Origin: CAITSH01 sp945892985 | Lineage (GTDB): Bacteria; Pseudomonadota; Gammaproteobacteria; Burkholderiales; SG8-39 | Direction of reading: 5' to 3' | Length of the DNA: 30,294 nucleotides | Assembly: GCA_945892985.1 (NCBI GenBank) | Contig: CAMDDU010000052.1 | Location: forward strand, 1-30,294 | Shown: piece after piece, positions 15,408-23,777 of the stretch | Layout: each line of letters begins with the position of its first letter | Position numbering within the stretch: position 1 is the stretch's first letter | Position numbers and translations under genes: made by a program | The notes under the pieces: model-generated | Seen by the model: only the letters and a program-made list of their open reading frames with translations | Database searches by the model: none | What the model was told of the DNA's origin: nothing

Positions 15408-15839
15408 ATGAGCGAAGAAAAACTCACCGCGGCCCAGGTCGAGGAGAAACTCAAGCGCGGACCGTATCACCAGTGGCTAGGCCTGAAAGTGCTATCCGTC
15501 GGCGAAGGTGAAATCGAGATTCAGGCCACCTGGCGCGAAGAGTGGGTGGTGAACCCCGATCGCAAATACACCCACGGCGGCATTCTGGCGGCGCTGGTCG
15601 ACCTTACCGCTGACTGGGCGCTGGTGTCCAAAATTGGCAACGCTGTGCCGACCATAGACCTGCGCGTCGACTACCATCGCGCGGCGATGCCTGGCGACCT
15701 TAGGGCAAAGGGCAAGGTGATCAAGTTCGGCAAGCAGTTCAGCGTGGCCGAGGCGCAGATATTCGACAAGGATGGTGCGCTTTGCGCCAGCGGACGCGGC
15801 GTCTATTTGACCGCGCCGCCACCGCCACCCAAGGCCTGA
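15408..15839 (+). CDS. PaaI-type hotdog thioesterase
   Basis: A 143-residue single hotdog domain. The core THGGILAALVDLTADWALVSKIG (about residues 46-67) includes the family HGG and the acidic residue (Asp56) used by PaaI-like acyl-CoA thioesterases, followed by TIDLRVDYHRAAMPGDLRAKGKVI and VAEAQIFDKDGALCASGRGVYL. Such enzymes hydrolyse acyl-CoA intermediates and often serve as CoA-salvage valves in aromatic catabolism. AGGA precedes the ATG. It follows the dehydrogenase by 20 bases and precedes a CoA ligase, a sensible catabolic context. The stop codon is the first element of a 12-bp tandem repeat. Confidence 0.86.
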   Translation: MSEEKLTAAQVEEKLKRGPYHQWLGLKVLSVGEGEIEIQATWREEWVVNPDRKYTHGGILAALVDLTADWALVSKIGNAVPTIDLRVDYHRAAMPGDLRAKGKVIKFGKQFSVAEAQIFDKDGALCASGRGVYLTAPPPPPKA

Positions 15840-15899
15840 AGCAGGGTCTGAAACAGGGTTTGAAGCAAGGTTTGACGTCGGGTTTTAAATAAAGATTGA
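15837..15899 (+). repeat. 12-bp tandem repeat starting at the stop codon
   Basis: Four units of consensus TGAAGCAGGGTT start at 15837, 15849, 15861 and 15873. The first TGA is the thioesterase stop; because the period is a multiple of three, each unit re-creates an in-frame TGA. A decayed tail adds TAA 15886 and TGA 15897. Confidence 0.85.
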
Positions 15900-15983
15900 A
15901 ACGCACCCCGCGCCCAGTCGTTTGAGCGGGGGCGTTCCGGCGCGGCGCTTGCCGCGCTTTGTGTTGATCTGCAAGGCTTGGCA

Positions 15984-17516
15984 ATGACGCTTCCTGAGTT
16001 TCGCAATCTGGGTGACCTGATCCGCCGCGACCGGAATCTCGACCAGATCGCCCTCATCGATCTCGGTGGGGAGACCGCGCCGCGGGAATACACCTACGCC
16101 CAGATCGATGCCATGGCCAAGGCCGTGGCTCGCGGGCTGTTGAGGCGCGGCATCCGTCGCGGCGAGCGTGTGGCGATCCTCTCGGCCAACCGCGCCGAAA
16201 ACCTGGTGGCTTACTACGGCATCATGCGTGCCGGCCTGGTGGCGGTCCCGGTCAACTTCAAGTTTCCGCGGGCGATGATCGAGTTTGTGCTGGGTGACGC
16301 CGATGCGCGCCTGGTGTTTTGCGATGCCGGTCGCAAGGGCGAGGTCCCGGCCGGCGTGCCGGCCATCATCTTCAACGAGTCGGGGCCGCAGGGCTTCGAT
16401 GCGTTTCTCGACCACGGCCCTTTTGACGCCTGCGTTCCGGAGCTGGACGAGGTGGCGATGTTTCTCTACACCTCGGGTTCGACCGGCAAACCCAAGGGCG
16501 TGATGCTGTCACACCAGAGCCATATCTGGGTGGCGGAAATCCGCCTGGGTGCGAGCGACTGGTCGCGTCATCGCTTCCTGATTGCCGCGCCGCTGTATCA
16601 CATGAATGCGCTGGCCCTGGCTAAACTCGCCTGTGTGGCGCACGCAACCATTGTGCTGCTGCCGCAGTTTACGGCGCGCGCCTATATCGAGGCGATAGAG
16701 CGCTATCGCTGCACCTGGCTGACGGCAGTGCCGCCGATGGTGGCGATGATGCTGCAGGAGAAAGATTTGCTTGCCAGCACCGATCTCGGTTCGGTGGAGT
16801 TCCTGCGCATGGGCTCGGCTCCGGTTTCCTCCAGCCTGATGACGGCCATTCACGCGACCCTGCCCAAGACGCAGGTCACCAACGCCTTTGGTACGACAGA
16901 AGGCGGACCGGTGGTCTTTGGCCCGCATCCGCGCGGCCTGGTGCAACCGGAATTGTCGGTCGGTTACCCGCATCCGGCCGTGTCATTGCGTCTGGTCGAC
17001 GGCGACAAGCTTGACGCGGAACAGGGCGTGCTGCAAATGAAGTCCCCCGCGGTGATGCTCGGTTACCACAAGGGCGAATTGCGCCAGCCGCCGCTGCGGC
17101 GCCCATTCACCGCGGATGGCTACTACATCACCGGTGATGTCTTTCGTCGCGATGAAAACGGTTTTCACTTTTTTGTCGGTCGTGTCGACGATATGTTTGT
17201 CTCCGGCGGAGAAAACATTTACCCGGGCGAGGTTGAAAAACTTCTCGAGACCCATCCGGCGGTCAGGCAGGCTGCCGTGGTGCCGGTCGAGGATGAGATC
17301 AAGGGGCACAAACCGGCGGCATTTGTGATCAGGCGCCCGGGTGCGGAAGTGAGCGCCGAGGCTATCAAAGCGCATGCGCTGGCGAATGGCCCCGCCTATC
17401 AGCACCCGCGCTGGATTTGGTTTGTGGAGGCACTGCCGCTGGCCACCACCAACAAGATAGACCGTGGCGCACTGATTGCGCAGGCGAAGCAGCGCGTGGC
17501 GGAAGGTGGCGCCTAG
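15984..17516 (+). CDS. AMP-dependent acyl-CoA synthetase (1)
   Basis: A 510-residue ANL-superfamily ligase that forms an acyl-adenylate and then an acyl-CoA. Motifs are in order: phosphate loop LYTSGSTGKPKGVM (161-174), FGTTEGG (302-308), YITGD with Asp385, the hinge GRVDDMFVSGGENIYP (399-414), and catalytic Lys491 in TTNKIDR. The sequence between the core motifs, such as PLYHMNAL, resembles long-chain and aromatic acid ligases but does not fix the substrate. ATG 15984 is preferred to the TTG two codons upstream. It follows the thioesterase by 144 bases containing the 12-bp repeat, and a receptor gene follows after a long spacer. Confidence 0.92.
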   Translation: MTLPEFRNLGDLIRRDRNLDQIALIDLGGETAPREYTYAQIDAMAKAVARGLLRRGIRRGERVAILSANRAENLVAYYGIMRAGLVAVPVNFKFPRAMIEFVLGDADARLVFCDAGRKGEVPAGVPAIIFNESGPQGFDAFLDHGPFDACVPELDEVAMFLYTSGSTGKPKGVMLSHQSHIWVAEIRLGASDWSRHRFLIAAPLYHMNALALAKLACVAHATIVLLPQFTARAYIEAIERYRCTWLTAVPPMVAMMLQEKDLLASTDLGSVEFLRMGSAPVSSSLMTAIHATLPKTQVTNAFGTTEGGPVVFGPHPRGLVQPELSVGYPHPAVSLRLVDGDKLDAEQGVLQMKSPAVMLGYHKGELRQPPLRRPFTADGYYITGDVFRRDENGFHFFVGRVDDMFVSGGENIYPGEVEKLLETHPAVRQAAVVPVEDEIKGHKPAAFVIRRPGAEVSAEAIKAHALANGPAYQHPRWIWFVEALPLATTNKIDRGALIAQAKQRVAEGGA

Positions 17517-17859
17517 TTTTCTCCAGGCTCGTTTCCGGTGTGTCCGCGTCGCGGGCAAGCGTCCCGCCCGTGGTGGCATCCTTTTTTCTTTGCTTGCAGC
17601 TGTGGTTTTGGTACGTGCCGTTTCTCTTCCCGGCCCAAGACTAAGATAGGATAGGCAGCTCGATACGGTTTGATGCCGCTTGTTTGAGGGCTAAGGTTTG
17701 AACCCTGGTGTTTGCGTTTTATTGTTTGCCCCTTGTTGTTTGTCCCTTAGTGTTTACCCGATTATCCTTGGCGTTTACCCTTGGTGCGATGGCCAACCGA
17801 CTGCCGGCTTGTTCCGGGCGGCCTCGTTTGCGACATATTGAAAAATAGTGGAGAACCGA
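17517..17859. other. Intergenic region with degenerate tandem repeat
   Basis: No gene seen in 343 bases. It is T-rich on the plus strand and holds a degenerate GTTTRCCC-containing repeat (about 17700-17786), then the GGAG ribosome-binding site of the next gene (17849-17852). Confidence 0.6.
17700..17786. repeat. Degenerate ~14-bp repeat containing GTTTRCCC
   Basis: Four GTTTGCCC/GTTTGTCC/GTTTACCC cores recur with Y-T-T-R/G spacers of variable length (cores near 17724, 17738, 17752 and 17773). It is too decayed to fix an exact period. Confidence 0.5.
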
Positions 17860-18843
17860 ATGATCCTAAAAATTCCGAATTTTGCCGCCGTCATATTTGC
17901 GGCGATTACCGCGATCGCGCCGCTGCATGTGAGTGCGCAGGCTGCGTTTCCAAACAAGCCGATTAAACTTGTGGTGCCCTACGCCGCCGGTGGTGTTTCA
18001 GACATCATGGGGCGTGTGGTGGCGCAAAAGATGACCGAGCTGCTGGGCCAGACCATGCTGGTCGAGAATCGCGCCGGCGCGGGCGGAGCGCTAGGCTCGG
18101 ATGTCGTGGCCAAGTCGCCCCCTGACGGTTACACGCTGGTGCTGTCCAGCCTCACCACGCTGGCCATTGCCCCCAACATGCTCAAGAGCGTGCAGTACGA
18201 CCCGGTGAAGGACTTTAGCGCCATCGGGCCGGTTGCCATTACGCCGAATATCCTGTCTGTCAATACCGGGTCCGAGTTCAACACGCTGCGCGACATGGTC
18301 AATTTCGCCAAGGCCAACCCGGGCAAGCTTACCTTCGGCTCCTCCGGGGTTGGCAGCATCGGCCATCTTTCGGGTGAAGTGCTGCGCACATTCACCGGCG
18401 CGGAGATGCTGCATGTGCCCTATAAGAGCGCCGGCGTGGCCTACCCGGACTTGTTCGCCGGCACGCTGACCATGGTTTTTGACACGCTGCCCTCGGCCAT
18501 CCAGCACATTCGCGCCGGCAAGACCCGGGCGCTCGCGGTGCTGTCGGACAAGCGCTCGGCCCTGCTGCCGGATGTGCCGACCTTCGCCGAGGCGGGCTAT
18601 CCTGAAGCCACGCTGCGCTTCTGGTTTGCGCTGCACGGTCCGGCGGGCATGCCGGCCGCGGTAGTGGCGAAGTTGAACGAAACGCTGAACAAGGCGCTCG
18701 CCACTTCGGATCTGCGCGAGCGTTTCGTCACGCTGGGCGCGGAGCCCTATGCCGGCACACCGCAGCAGATCACCGAGCTTGTGCGTGCCGACGTCGACAA
18801 GATGGCCAGAACCATCAAGGCGGCCAACATCAAGTCCGAATAG
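17860..18843 (+). CDS. Bug/TctC-family periplasmic receptor (4)
   Basis: A 327-residue receptor: signal peptide FAAVIFAAITAIAPLHVSAQ, then FPNKPIKLVVPYAAGGVSDIMGR, VENRAGAGGALGSDVVA, SPPDGYTLVLSS, FGSSGVGSIGHLSGEVLR, HVPYKSAGVAYPDL and LPDVPTFAEAGYPEA. The ATG at 17860 has GGAG 7 bases upstream; an earlier in-frame GTG is unnecessary. A long spacer separates it from the upstream CoA ligase. The last two codons (Ser-Glu) and stop are the first unit of an 11-bp tandem repeat that runs into a shared terminator hairpin. The gene converges on the second CoA ligase. Confidence 0.92.
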   Translation: MILKIPNFAAVIFAAITAIAPLHVSAQAAFPNKPIKLVVPYAAGGVSDIMGRVVAQKMTELLGQTMLVENRAGAGGALGSDVVAKSPPDGYTLVLSSLTTLAIAPNMLKSVQYDPVKDFSAIGPVAITPNILSVNTGSEFNTLRDMVNFAKANPGKLTFGSSGVGSIGHLSGEVLRTFTGAEMLHVPYKSAGVAYPDLFAGTLTMVFDTLPSAIQHIRAGKTRALAVLSDKRSALLPDVPTFAEAGYPEATLRFWFALHGPAGMPAAVVAKLNETLNKALATSDLRERFVTLGAEPYAGTPQQITELVRADVDKMARTIKAANIKSE

Positions 18844-18889
18844 CGTCCGAATAGAGGCCGGATAGAGCCCGGATAGACGCGGGCTAAGC
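18835..18889 (+). repeat. 11-bp tandem repeat beginning in the last codons
   Basis: Five units (18835, 18846, 18857, 18868, 18879), from TCCGAATAGCG through CCCGGATAGAC to GCGGGCTAAGC. Each keeps a stop triplet at the same phase: TAG at 18841, 18852, 18863 and 18874, TAA at 18885. The 11-base step places stops in all three frames. The first unit contains the genuine last codons and stop of the receptor gene. Confidence 0.85.
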
Positions 18890-18919
18890 GCGGCCTCCGG
18901 GCCGCGTGCTTAGCCCGCG
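18878..18919. terminator. Bidirectional terminator hairpin between convergent genes
   Basis: Perfect 12-base arms CGCGGGCTAAGC (18878-18889) and GCTTAGCCCGCG (18908-18919) with further pairing (GCGGC/GCCGC) inside. The right arm contains the stop codon of the minus-strand ligase; the left arm is the last unit of the 11-bp repeat. It would serve both converging genes. Confidence 0.65.
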
Positions 18920-20478
18920 ACGGTGCGAGCGCCGGCAATCGCCGTGAGCCGTTCACGGGCGAGGTTGCGGTCTATCTTGCCCGCGCCGTTGAGCGGCATG
19001 TCTTTTTCCGCGATGATCTCCACCAAACGCGGATGGGCGTATTTGGGGCCGTTTTCGAGGCAGTAGTCGCGGATGTGCGCCGCCGTCGCCTCGCTGCCGC
19101 GCTTGAGGACCACCAGGGCCGCCGGAACGTAACCCTTGATCACGTGGGGGATCGGTGCGACGACGGCGTTCGCAACCGCGGCGTGGCGAAACAGCAGGTC
19201 CTCGACTTCCTTGGGATAAATGTTTTCCCCGCCGCAGGAAAACATGTCGTCGACGCGTGCCTTGAAGTAGTAAAAGCCCGCGGCATCGCGCCGCAGGACA
19301 TCGCCGGTGCGCAACCAGCCGTCAACGAGCTTTTCGCGCGTGACTTCGGGGCGCTTGTGATAGCCGAGGCAGTTGTAGGGCGACTTGAGCCACAGCTCAC
19401 CCTCATCGGCATGGTCCTTGCCGTCGCCACCGACCAGCCTGACTTCGAACTCGGGCGCCTGCACGCCCGGAGATCCGCGCGGTACCGGCCGCCCGTCAAG
19501 CGGTTCGCGGAAGGGGCTGCCGCCTTCGGTGAGGCCGTAACTCTCGCTCACTTTTACGCCGGGAATGGCGCGCTCGACCTCATCCATCAGTTCGTGCGTC
19601 ACCACCGCCGATCCTATGGTCAGCCCCTTGAGGCTGGACAGGTCGAGCTTGGCCAGTTTGTCGCGGTGCTGCAGGAACATGGTGAAGACGGCGGCAACGC
19701 CGCGCGAGTAGGTGCAGCGGTATTTGGCCAGCGCGTCGAGATAGGCGAGCGGTTCGTAGGCCGGCATCAGCACAAAGGACGCCCCGGCGTAGAGCATGGG
19801 CTTCACCGTGCCGCGCATCGCGTTCTTGTGGAACAGCGGCAGTGCGATGAGGCCGCGGTATTCGGGCTGGGTCGGCCAGTAACGCTGGTTGTAATGTATG
19901 TACCAGAGCATGCCCGAGTGGGTCATGATCGCGCCCTTGGGCAGGCCGGTTGAGCCGGAGGTGTAGGGTTGGAAGGCCTGGGCGTCGGGCGCCAGCGCCG
20001 GCGCTTGGGCAAGCCGCGGACTCGCGTCGCGCGCGCTCGCATAATCGAGCCAACCGGGTGGTGCGTCCTCGAGGGCGATGCGATGCGCGAGCGGTGCGGC
20101 CTGCGCCACGGCGATGGCATGCGATTGCGCCGCGGGTTCGACAAAAACGGCGCGGCACTCTGCGTCTTCAAGAATGAACTTGAGGGTGTCACGGGCGAGC
20201 CGCGTGTTGATGGCCACCGGTATGGCACCGGCGCGCATGGCGCCAAAAAATATTTCCAGGAACTCGACCCGGTTGCCCACGATCATGCCGACGCGCTCAC
20301 CGGGCTTCACGCCGAGTTTTTCGATCAGGCCGGCGACGCGGTCGGCGCGTTCATCCAGTTGCCCATAGGTGATGAGGCGCTCGGTGCCGCCATAGAGGTC
20401 TATTACGGCGACCCGATCGGGAAAGCGCGCGACCGAGTCGGCAAAAAAATACCCAAGGTTGGTGCTGCGATGGTCCAA
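18910..20478 (-). CDS. AMP-dependent acyl-CoA synthetase (2)
   Basis: A 522-residue ANL ligase: phosphate loop YTSGSTGLPKGAIM (172-185), SYGLTEGG (313-320), LRTGD with Asp393, hinge ARVDDMFSCGGENIYP (407-422), and catalytic Lys501 in GAGKIDR. It is clearly related to, but distinct from, ligase 1; both have FHKNA/YHMNA-like acid-binding segments, so similar acyl substrates are possible. The start is a TTG (20476-20478) supported by AGGAG 8 bases upstream; that AGGAG overlaps the TAG stop of the preceding M20-like gene, so the two are probably translationally coupled. Substrate unknown. Confidence 0.92.
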   Translation of the reverse strand: MDHRSTNLGYFFADSVARFPDRVAVIDLYGGTERLITYGQLDERADRVAGLIEKLGVKPGERVGMIVGNRVEFLEIFFGAMRAGAIPVAINTRLARDTLKFILEDAECRAVFVEPAAQSHAIAVAQAAPLAHRIALEDAPPGWLDYASARDASPRLAQAPALAPDAQAFQPYTSGSTGLPKGAIMTHSGMLWYIHYNQRYWPTQPEYRGLIALPLFHKNAMRGTVKPMLYAGASFVLMPAYEPLAYLDALAKYRCTYSRGVAAVFTMFLQHRDKLAKLDLSSLKGLTIGSAVVTHELMDEVERAIPGVKVSESYGLTEGGSPFREPLDGRPVPRGSPGVQAPEFEVRLVGGDGKDHADEGELWLKSPYNCLGYHKRPEVTREKLVDGWLRTGDVLRRDAAGFYYFKARVDDMFSCGGENIYPKEVEDLLFRHAAVANAVVAPIPHVIKGYVPAALVVLKRGSEATAAHIRDYCLENGPKYAHPRLVEIIAEKDMPLNGAGKIDRNLARERLTAIAGARTVAG

Positions 20479-20489
20479 TTGCGCGTCTC

Positions 20490-21713
20490 CTAAGCGCCCA
20501 GGTGAGAGGCGATCATCCAGGCGTAGACCTTGGCCGCGGCAAAGGTCTTGTCGACCGATGCCATGTCAAGGTCGGTATGCGCGAAGTCCTGCTCACCGGA
20601 GCCGAAATTGGCGGCGGGGATGCCCGCCGCGTTGAGATAACCCTGATCGTGCGCCGACTGCCCGTAGAAGGTCTCGGGCGCCTTGCCCAGCATCGCCTCG
20701 CAGCCGTTCTTGAGCAATTGCACCACCGGCGCGGTTTCGCTGACCAGGCTGGCGTACATCACCGGCCCGTTTTGCACTTCAACCCGGAAGGGCTTGCCCG
20801 AAACCGGATCGGGCCAACCGTCGAGGGTCAGTGCAACGCGTGCGATCTCGCCGGCCGCCGCCTCCGGATCCTCGTCGGGCAGCAGGCGCCGGTCGAGGCC
20901 GATTTCGCACCTGTCCTGGATGGTATGGGTGGATTTGGGGAAACTCTCCAGCCGGTTGCAGGTCAGCCACGCCGTACCAAGGTCCGGATGCTTACGATCG
21001 TTGGGGATGGCTGCGGCGAGACGACGCAGCACCTCCATGGCGCCGGTGACGGCGTTGGCGCCGGTGTCGGGCCGGCTCGAGTGCGCCGGCGTGCCGTGCA
21101 CGATGACCTTTACATCGACGCGGCCGCGATTGCCCAGTTGCAGTTTGAGGCTGTTGCCATAGACGAAGGCGAAATCGGCGCGCACCTTTTCGGTTTCCAC
21201 GACGTGACGGATTGCATCGTGCTTTCCGGTTTCGCCCGACACGCAGCAAATGAACGCGAGGCGTCCCTCAATCGCAATACCGGCCGCACGCACCGCTTCA
21301 ATGGCGTGCAGCATCGCCGCCATGCTGCCTTTTTGCTCGCTGGCGCCTTTGCCCAACACGGCTTCCCCGGGCAGACCGTGAACCGTGGCATCGATGATTT
21401 TTCCGCCATAGGGATCGCTCATCGTCGAGGGCGGCTGGTTCATCGCATGGCTCACCAGCATCAGGGAGCGGCCAGAGCGGTTGGCGCCGGTTTCGGCGAT
21501 GAGGTTTCCCATGGCATCGAGCCGGGCGTCGTTGATGCCCAGCGCCTGCATCCGTGGCAGCAGGGCGAGACGCATGAACTCGCGCAGCAGCGGTTCGTCT
21601 TCGAGTGCATCGGTCTGCGGGCTGGGGACGCGAACGAGCTCCTGGAAAACCGTGCGTACGCGGTCTCGCGACAGATGGGGCAGCAGGCGTGCTTTTATCG
21701 GGTCATCGTGCAT
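20490..21713 (-). CDS. M20-family-like metallo-hydrolase with altered metal site
   Basis: A 407-residue protein with the M20 (ArgE/DapE/carboxypeptidase G2) architecture: a catalytic domain split by a dimerisation domain (about 195-310, with HGTPAHSSRPDTGANAV containing His211). The canonical metal residues are partly replaced: SHAMNQP (89-93) lacks the Asp of GHxD, ASEQKG (124-129) has Glu where Asp bridges the metals, SGETG (159-163) lacks the general-base Glu of the EE pair, and YGNS stands where an acidic ligand is expected. His379 (FAHTD) is kept. It may bind metal differently or not at all. Start 21713 is chosen because upstream there is only a TTG. It is coupled to ligase 2, so it may release or hydrolyse the acid that the ligase activates. 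Confidence 0.8.
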   Translation of the reverse strand: MHDDPIKARLLPHLSRDRVRTVFQELVRVPSPQTDALEDEPLLREFMRLALLPRMQALGINDARLDAMGNLIAETGANRSGRSLMLVSHAMNQPPSTMSDPYGGKIIDATVHGLPGEAVLGKGASEQKGSMAAMLHAIEAVRAAGIAIEGRLAFICCVSGETGKHDAIRHVVETEKVRADFAFVYGNSLKLQLGNRGRVDVKVIVHGTPAHSSRPDTGANAVTGAMEVLRRLAAAIPNDRKHPDLGTAWLTCNRLESFPKSTHTIQDRCEIGLDRRLLPDEDPEAAAGEIARVALTLDGWPDPVSGKPFRVEVQNGPVMYASLVSETAPVVQLLKNGCEAMLGKAPETFYGQSAHDQGYLNAAGIPAANFGSGEQDFAHTDLDMASVDKTFAAAKVYAWMIASHLGA

Positions 21714-21865
21714 GGGCCAAGAGTATGAAAGTGCAGCGCTCACTTTGCAAATCAATTCATGCCGCCGTGCCTTTTCATTTTCAGGTTATCTTTCGTGCTG
21801 ATGTGCGCTTGCGGGTGTCCGCCGCCGCCACCGCCGCCCTTTTTTTCGACTTCAGGAACCACCCA

Positions 21866-22747
21866 ATGCCTATTGCCCGTAGCGATGACGGTGTAGACCT
21901 TTTTTACGAATCGACCGGATCGGGCGTGCCCCTCGGGTTCGTGCACGAATTCGCCGGCGACATGCAAAGCTGGGAGCCGCAGGTGCGCCATTTCAGCCGG
22001 CGCTACCGCTGCATCACCTTTAACGCGCGTGGTTATCCGCCTTCGGCGGTGCCACCGAAGGTGTCCTCCTACTCACAAAACCGCGCTGTCGCCGACATTA
22101 TTGCGGTGATGGACCATGCCGGGATTGAACGCGCGCATATCACCGGCCTGTCCATGGGCGGGTTTGCCACGCTGCATTTTGGCTTGCAACACCCGGCGCG
22201 CGCGCTGTCGCTGTGTGTCGCCGGTTGCGGCTATGGTTCGGAGCCCGGGCAGCGCGAGCGTTTTCGCGACGAGGCCGCGTACGCCGCGGGCATCCTGCTG
22301 GAGCAGGGCATGGCGGCTTTTGTTGAAAAATACGCCGAGGGCCCGACGCGCATTCCTTTTCGCAACGCCGATCCACGCGGCTTTGCCGAATTCAAGGCGC
22401 AGTTCATCGCACACTCGGCGCTGGGCGCCGCCAACACCCAGCTTGGCGTGCAGCGCGAGCGGCCGTCGCTCTATGCCTTGAAAGACGCGCTTGGCAGGCT
22501 GACGGTGCCGACCATCATCGTCAATGGCGACGAGGACTGGCCCTGTCTTGCACCCGGTCTGATGCTCAAGCAGGTCATTCCCGCAGCGGCGCTGGCGGTC
22601 ATTCCCAATTGCGGTCACACCATGAACATTGAGGCGGCGGCCGAATTCAACCGCATTCTCGATAATTTCCTGACCCACGCGGCGAGCGGCCGCTGGCCGC
22701 AACGGGACCCGCGGGCCATGGTCGACTCCATCACCGGTATGAAATAA
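21866..22747 (+). CDS. Alpha/beta-fold hydrolase
   Basis: A 293-residue hydrolase with a complete triad: nucleophile Ser96 in GLSMGG, acid Asp224 (or Asp222) in VNGDEDWP, and His251 in NCGHTMN. The N-terminal GSGVPLGFVHEFAGDMQSWEPQ replaces the usual HGxxG oxyanion segment with VHEFAG. This resembles enol-lactone or ring-cleavage-product hydrolases (PcaD/MhpC-like), but the substrate cannot be read. ATG 21866 has AGGA 9 bases upstream; the frame extends much further upstream without family similarity. It is divergent from the M20-like gene, with about 150 bases of shared promoter region. Confidence 0.88.
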   Translation: MPIARSDDGVDLFYESTGSGVPLGFVHEFAGDMQSWEPQVRHFSRRYRCITFNARGYPPSAVPPKVSSYSQNRAVADIIAVMDHAGIERAHITGLSMGGFATLHFGLQHPARALSLCVAGCGYGSEPGQRERFRDEAAYAAGILLEQGMAAFVEKYAEGPTRIPFRNADPRGFAEFKAQFIAHSALGAANTQLGVQRERPSLYALKDALGRLTVPTIIVNGDEDWPCLAPGLMLKQVIPAAALAVIPNCGHTMNIEAAAEFNRILDNFLTHAASGRWPQRDPRAMVDSITGMK

Positions 22748-22795
22748 ACGCGTCATCGCCGCGATCCGCGCTGCGCGCCGTCATGGCATAGCTGC

Positions 22796-22826
22796 CTGAA
22801 AATGCCCGCCCGGTGCGGCTTTTCAG
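22796..22826. repeat. Dispersed hairpin repeat, copy D / possible terminator
   Basis: CTGAAAA (22796-22802) pairs with TTTTCAG (22820-22826), extended by GCC/GGC inside. It starts 48 bases after the hydrolase stop. The TTTTCAGCC end resembles the other hairpin repeats, but the inner sequence differs. The rest of 22748-23004 shows no gene. Confidence 0.5.
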
Positions 22827-23004
22827 CCTTCCCCCCGGGGGGCGAGGAGACTGGGTGCGGAAAATCGGCGGCGCGGTGCCGCGCAGGTCTCAGGCGGCGT
22901 AAGCGGCCCACGCAACTGCTGCCTTGATAACAGCCGGGAGCATTGTCATGACTGAAATCGAATTCATTACCATGCTCGATATAGGCCGGCGCAAGTAGAC
23001 GGCT

Positions 23005-23625
23005 TTATCTGGCGCGCGGACGCATTCGTGCCAGTACCAGGCCCGCGACCAGGGCAAGACCGCGCAGGATGGCGCGCAGCAACACCACGACGGCAAGTGC
23101 AAAGATCGCGAGCAGCACGAGGAATAGCGCCGGATGCGCCAAGGCCAGCCATAGTCCGGAGGGCACCAGAAGGTCTTCGGTGAGTGAGGCGAGCCAGTTG
23201 CTGAGCGGTTCGGGTGAGGTGTTGATGAGTGCCCGGCCGCCGGCTTTGGTGAAGTGCGCACCGGCCGCAATGCCGCCGCCAAGAACGGCCGCCGCAGCGC
23301 CAATGTGCGCATCGCTCGCCCCGAATACTGCGGCGGCGAGGCCCGCGCCGGCCGGTATGCGGATGAAGGTGTGCACCGCGTCCCACAGGCTGTCCAGCCA
23401 GGGCAGCTTGTCAGCGCCAAATTCGAGCAGCGCCATCAGTGCGCTTGCGCCCAGCACCACCGGGTGTGTGAGCAGGGTGAGTTGCTCAGGCAGCACAATC
23501 CAGCCGGCATAGCCGGATAGTCCGGCGATGAAAAGCACCAGGTATAGGCGCAGGCCGCTGCCCCACGCGAGCGCGGCGGCAAGCGCGATTTCAGGCACGT
23601 GATGGAGGATTTCCGGCGTGATCAT
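23005..23625 (-). CDS. DUF4126-family membrane protein
   Basis: A 206-residue integral membrane protein, mostly hydrophobic, with about five to six membrane segments (ALAWGSGLRLYLVLFIAGLSG near residues 17-37, VVLGASALMALLEFGAD, a Gly/Ala-rich stretch near 95-125, and LFLVLLAIFALAVVVLLRAIL near the end). SNWLASLTEDLLVPSGLWLALAHPALFL (about 146-173) matches the DUF4126 pattern. It ends in a basic tail (RMRPRAR). Function unknown. ATG 23625 starts the conserved N-terminus; the upstream reading frame overlaps the divergent receptor gene and is not used. Confidence 0.75.
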   Translation of the reverse strand: MITPEILHHVPEIALAAALAWGSGLRLYLVLFIAGLSGYAGWIVLPEQLTLLTHPVVLGASALMALLEFGADKLPWLDSLWDAVHTFIRIPAGAGLAAAVFGASDAHIGAAAAVLGGGIAAGAHFTKAGGRALINTSPEPLSNWLASLTEDLLVPSGLWLALAHPALFLVLLAIFALAVVVLLRAILRGLALVAGLVLARMRPRAR

Positions 23626-23723
23626 GGGCGATGTATTCTCGCACGACTGGTGTGGATAGCCTTCGCCGTGCCGGCCGGCGTGCTTGGCGTGGACGGCGTG
23701 GCTGGAACGGCGCGTTAAACGTG

Positions 23724-23729
23724 TAAAAT
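23724..23729 (+). promoter_or_regulatory. Candidate -10 box for the Bug-cupin-SDR operon
   Basis: TGTAAAAT (an extended -10-like TAAAAT) lies 49 bases before the receptor start in an AT-rich patch. No clear -35 box is seen. Confidence 0.3.
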
Positions 23730-23777
23730 TCGGCGACAAAAATAATAATTCAAGCCACCCCGCCGGAGGAATCTCCA

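Noticed and set aside
20502..21728. A 408-codon plus-strand frame antisense to the M20-like gene
   Set aside because: No recognisable domain, while the minus-strand product has the M20 architecture.
23683..23716. GGCGTG-rich tandem repeat upstream of receptor 5
   Set aside because: The GGCGTG recurrences are irregularly spaced, and such hexamers are frequent at this GC content, so it was not counted with the other repeats.
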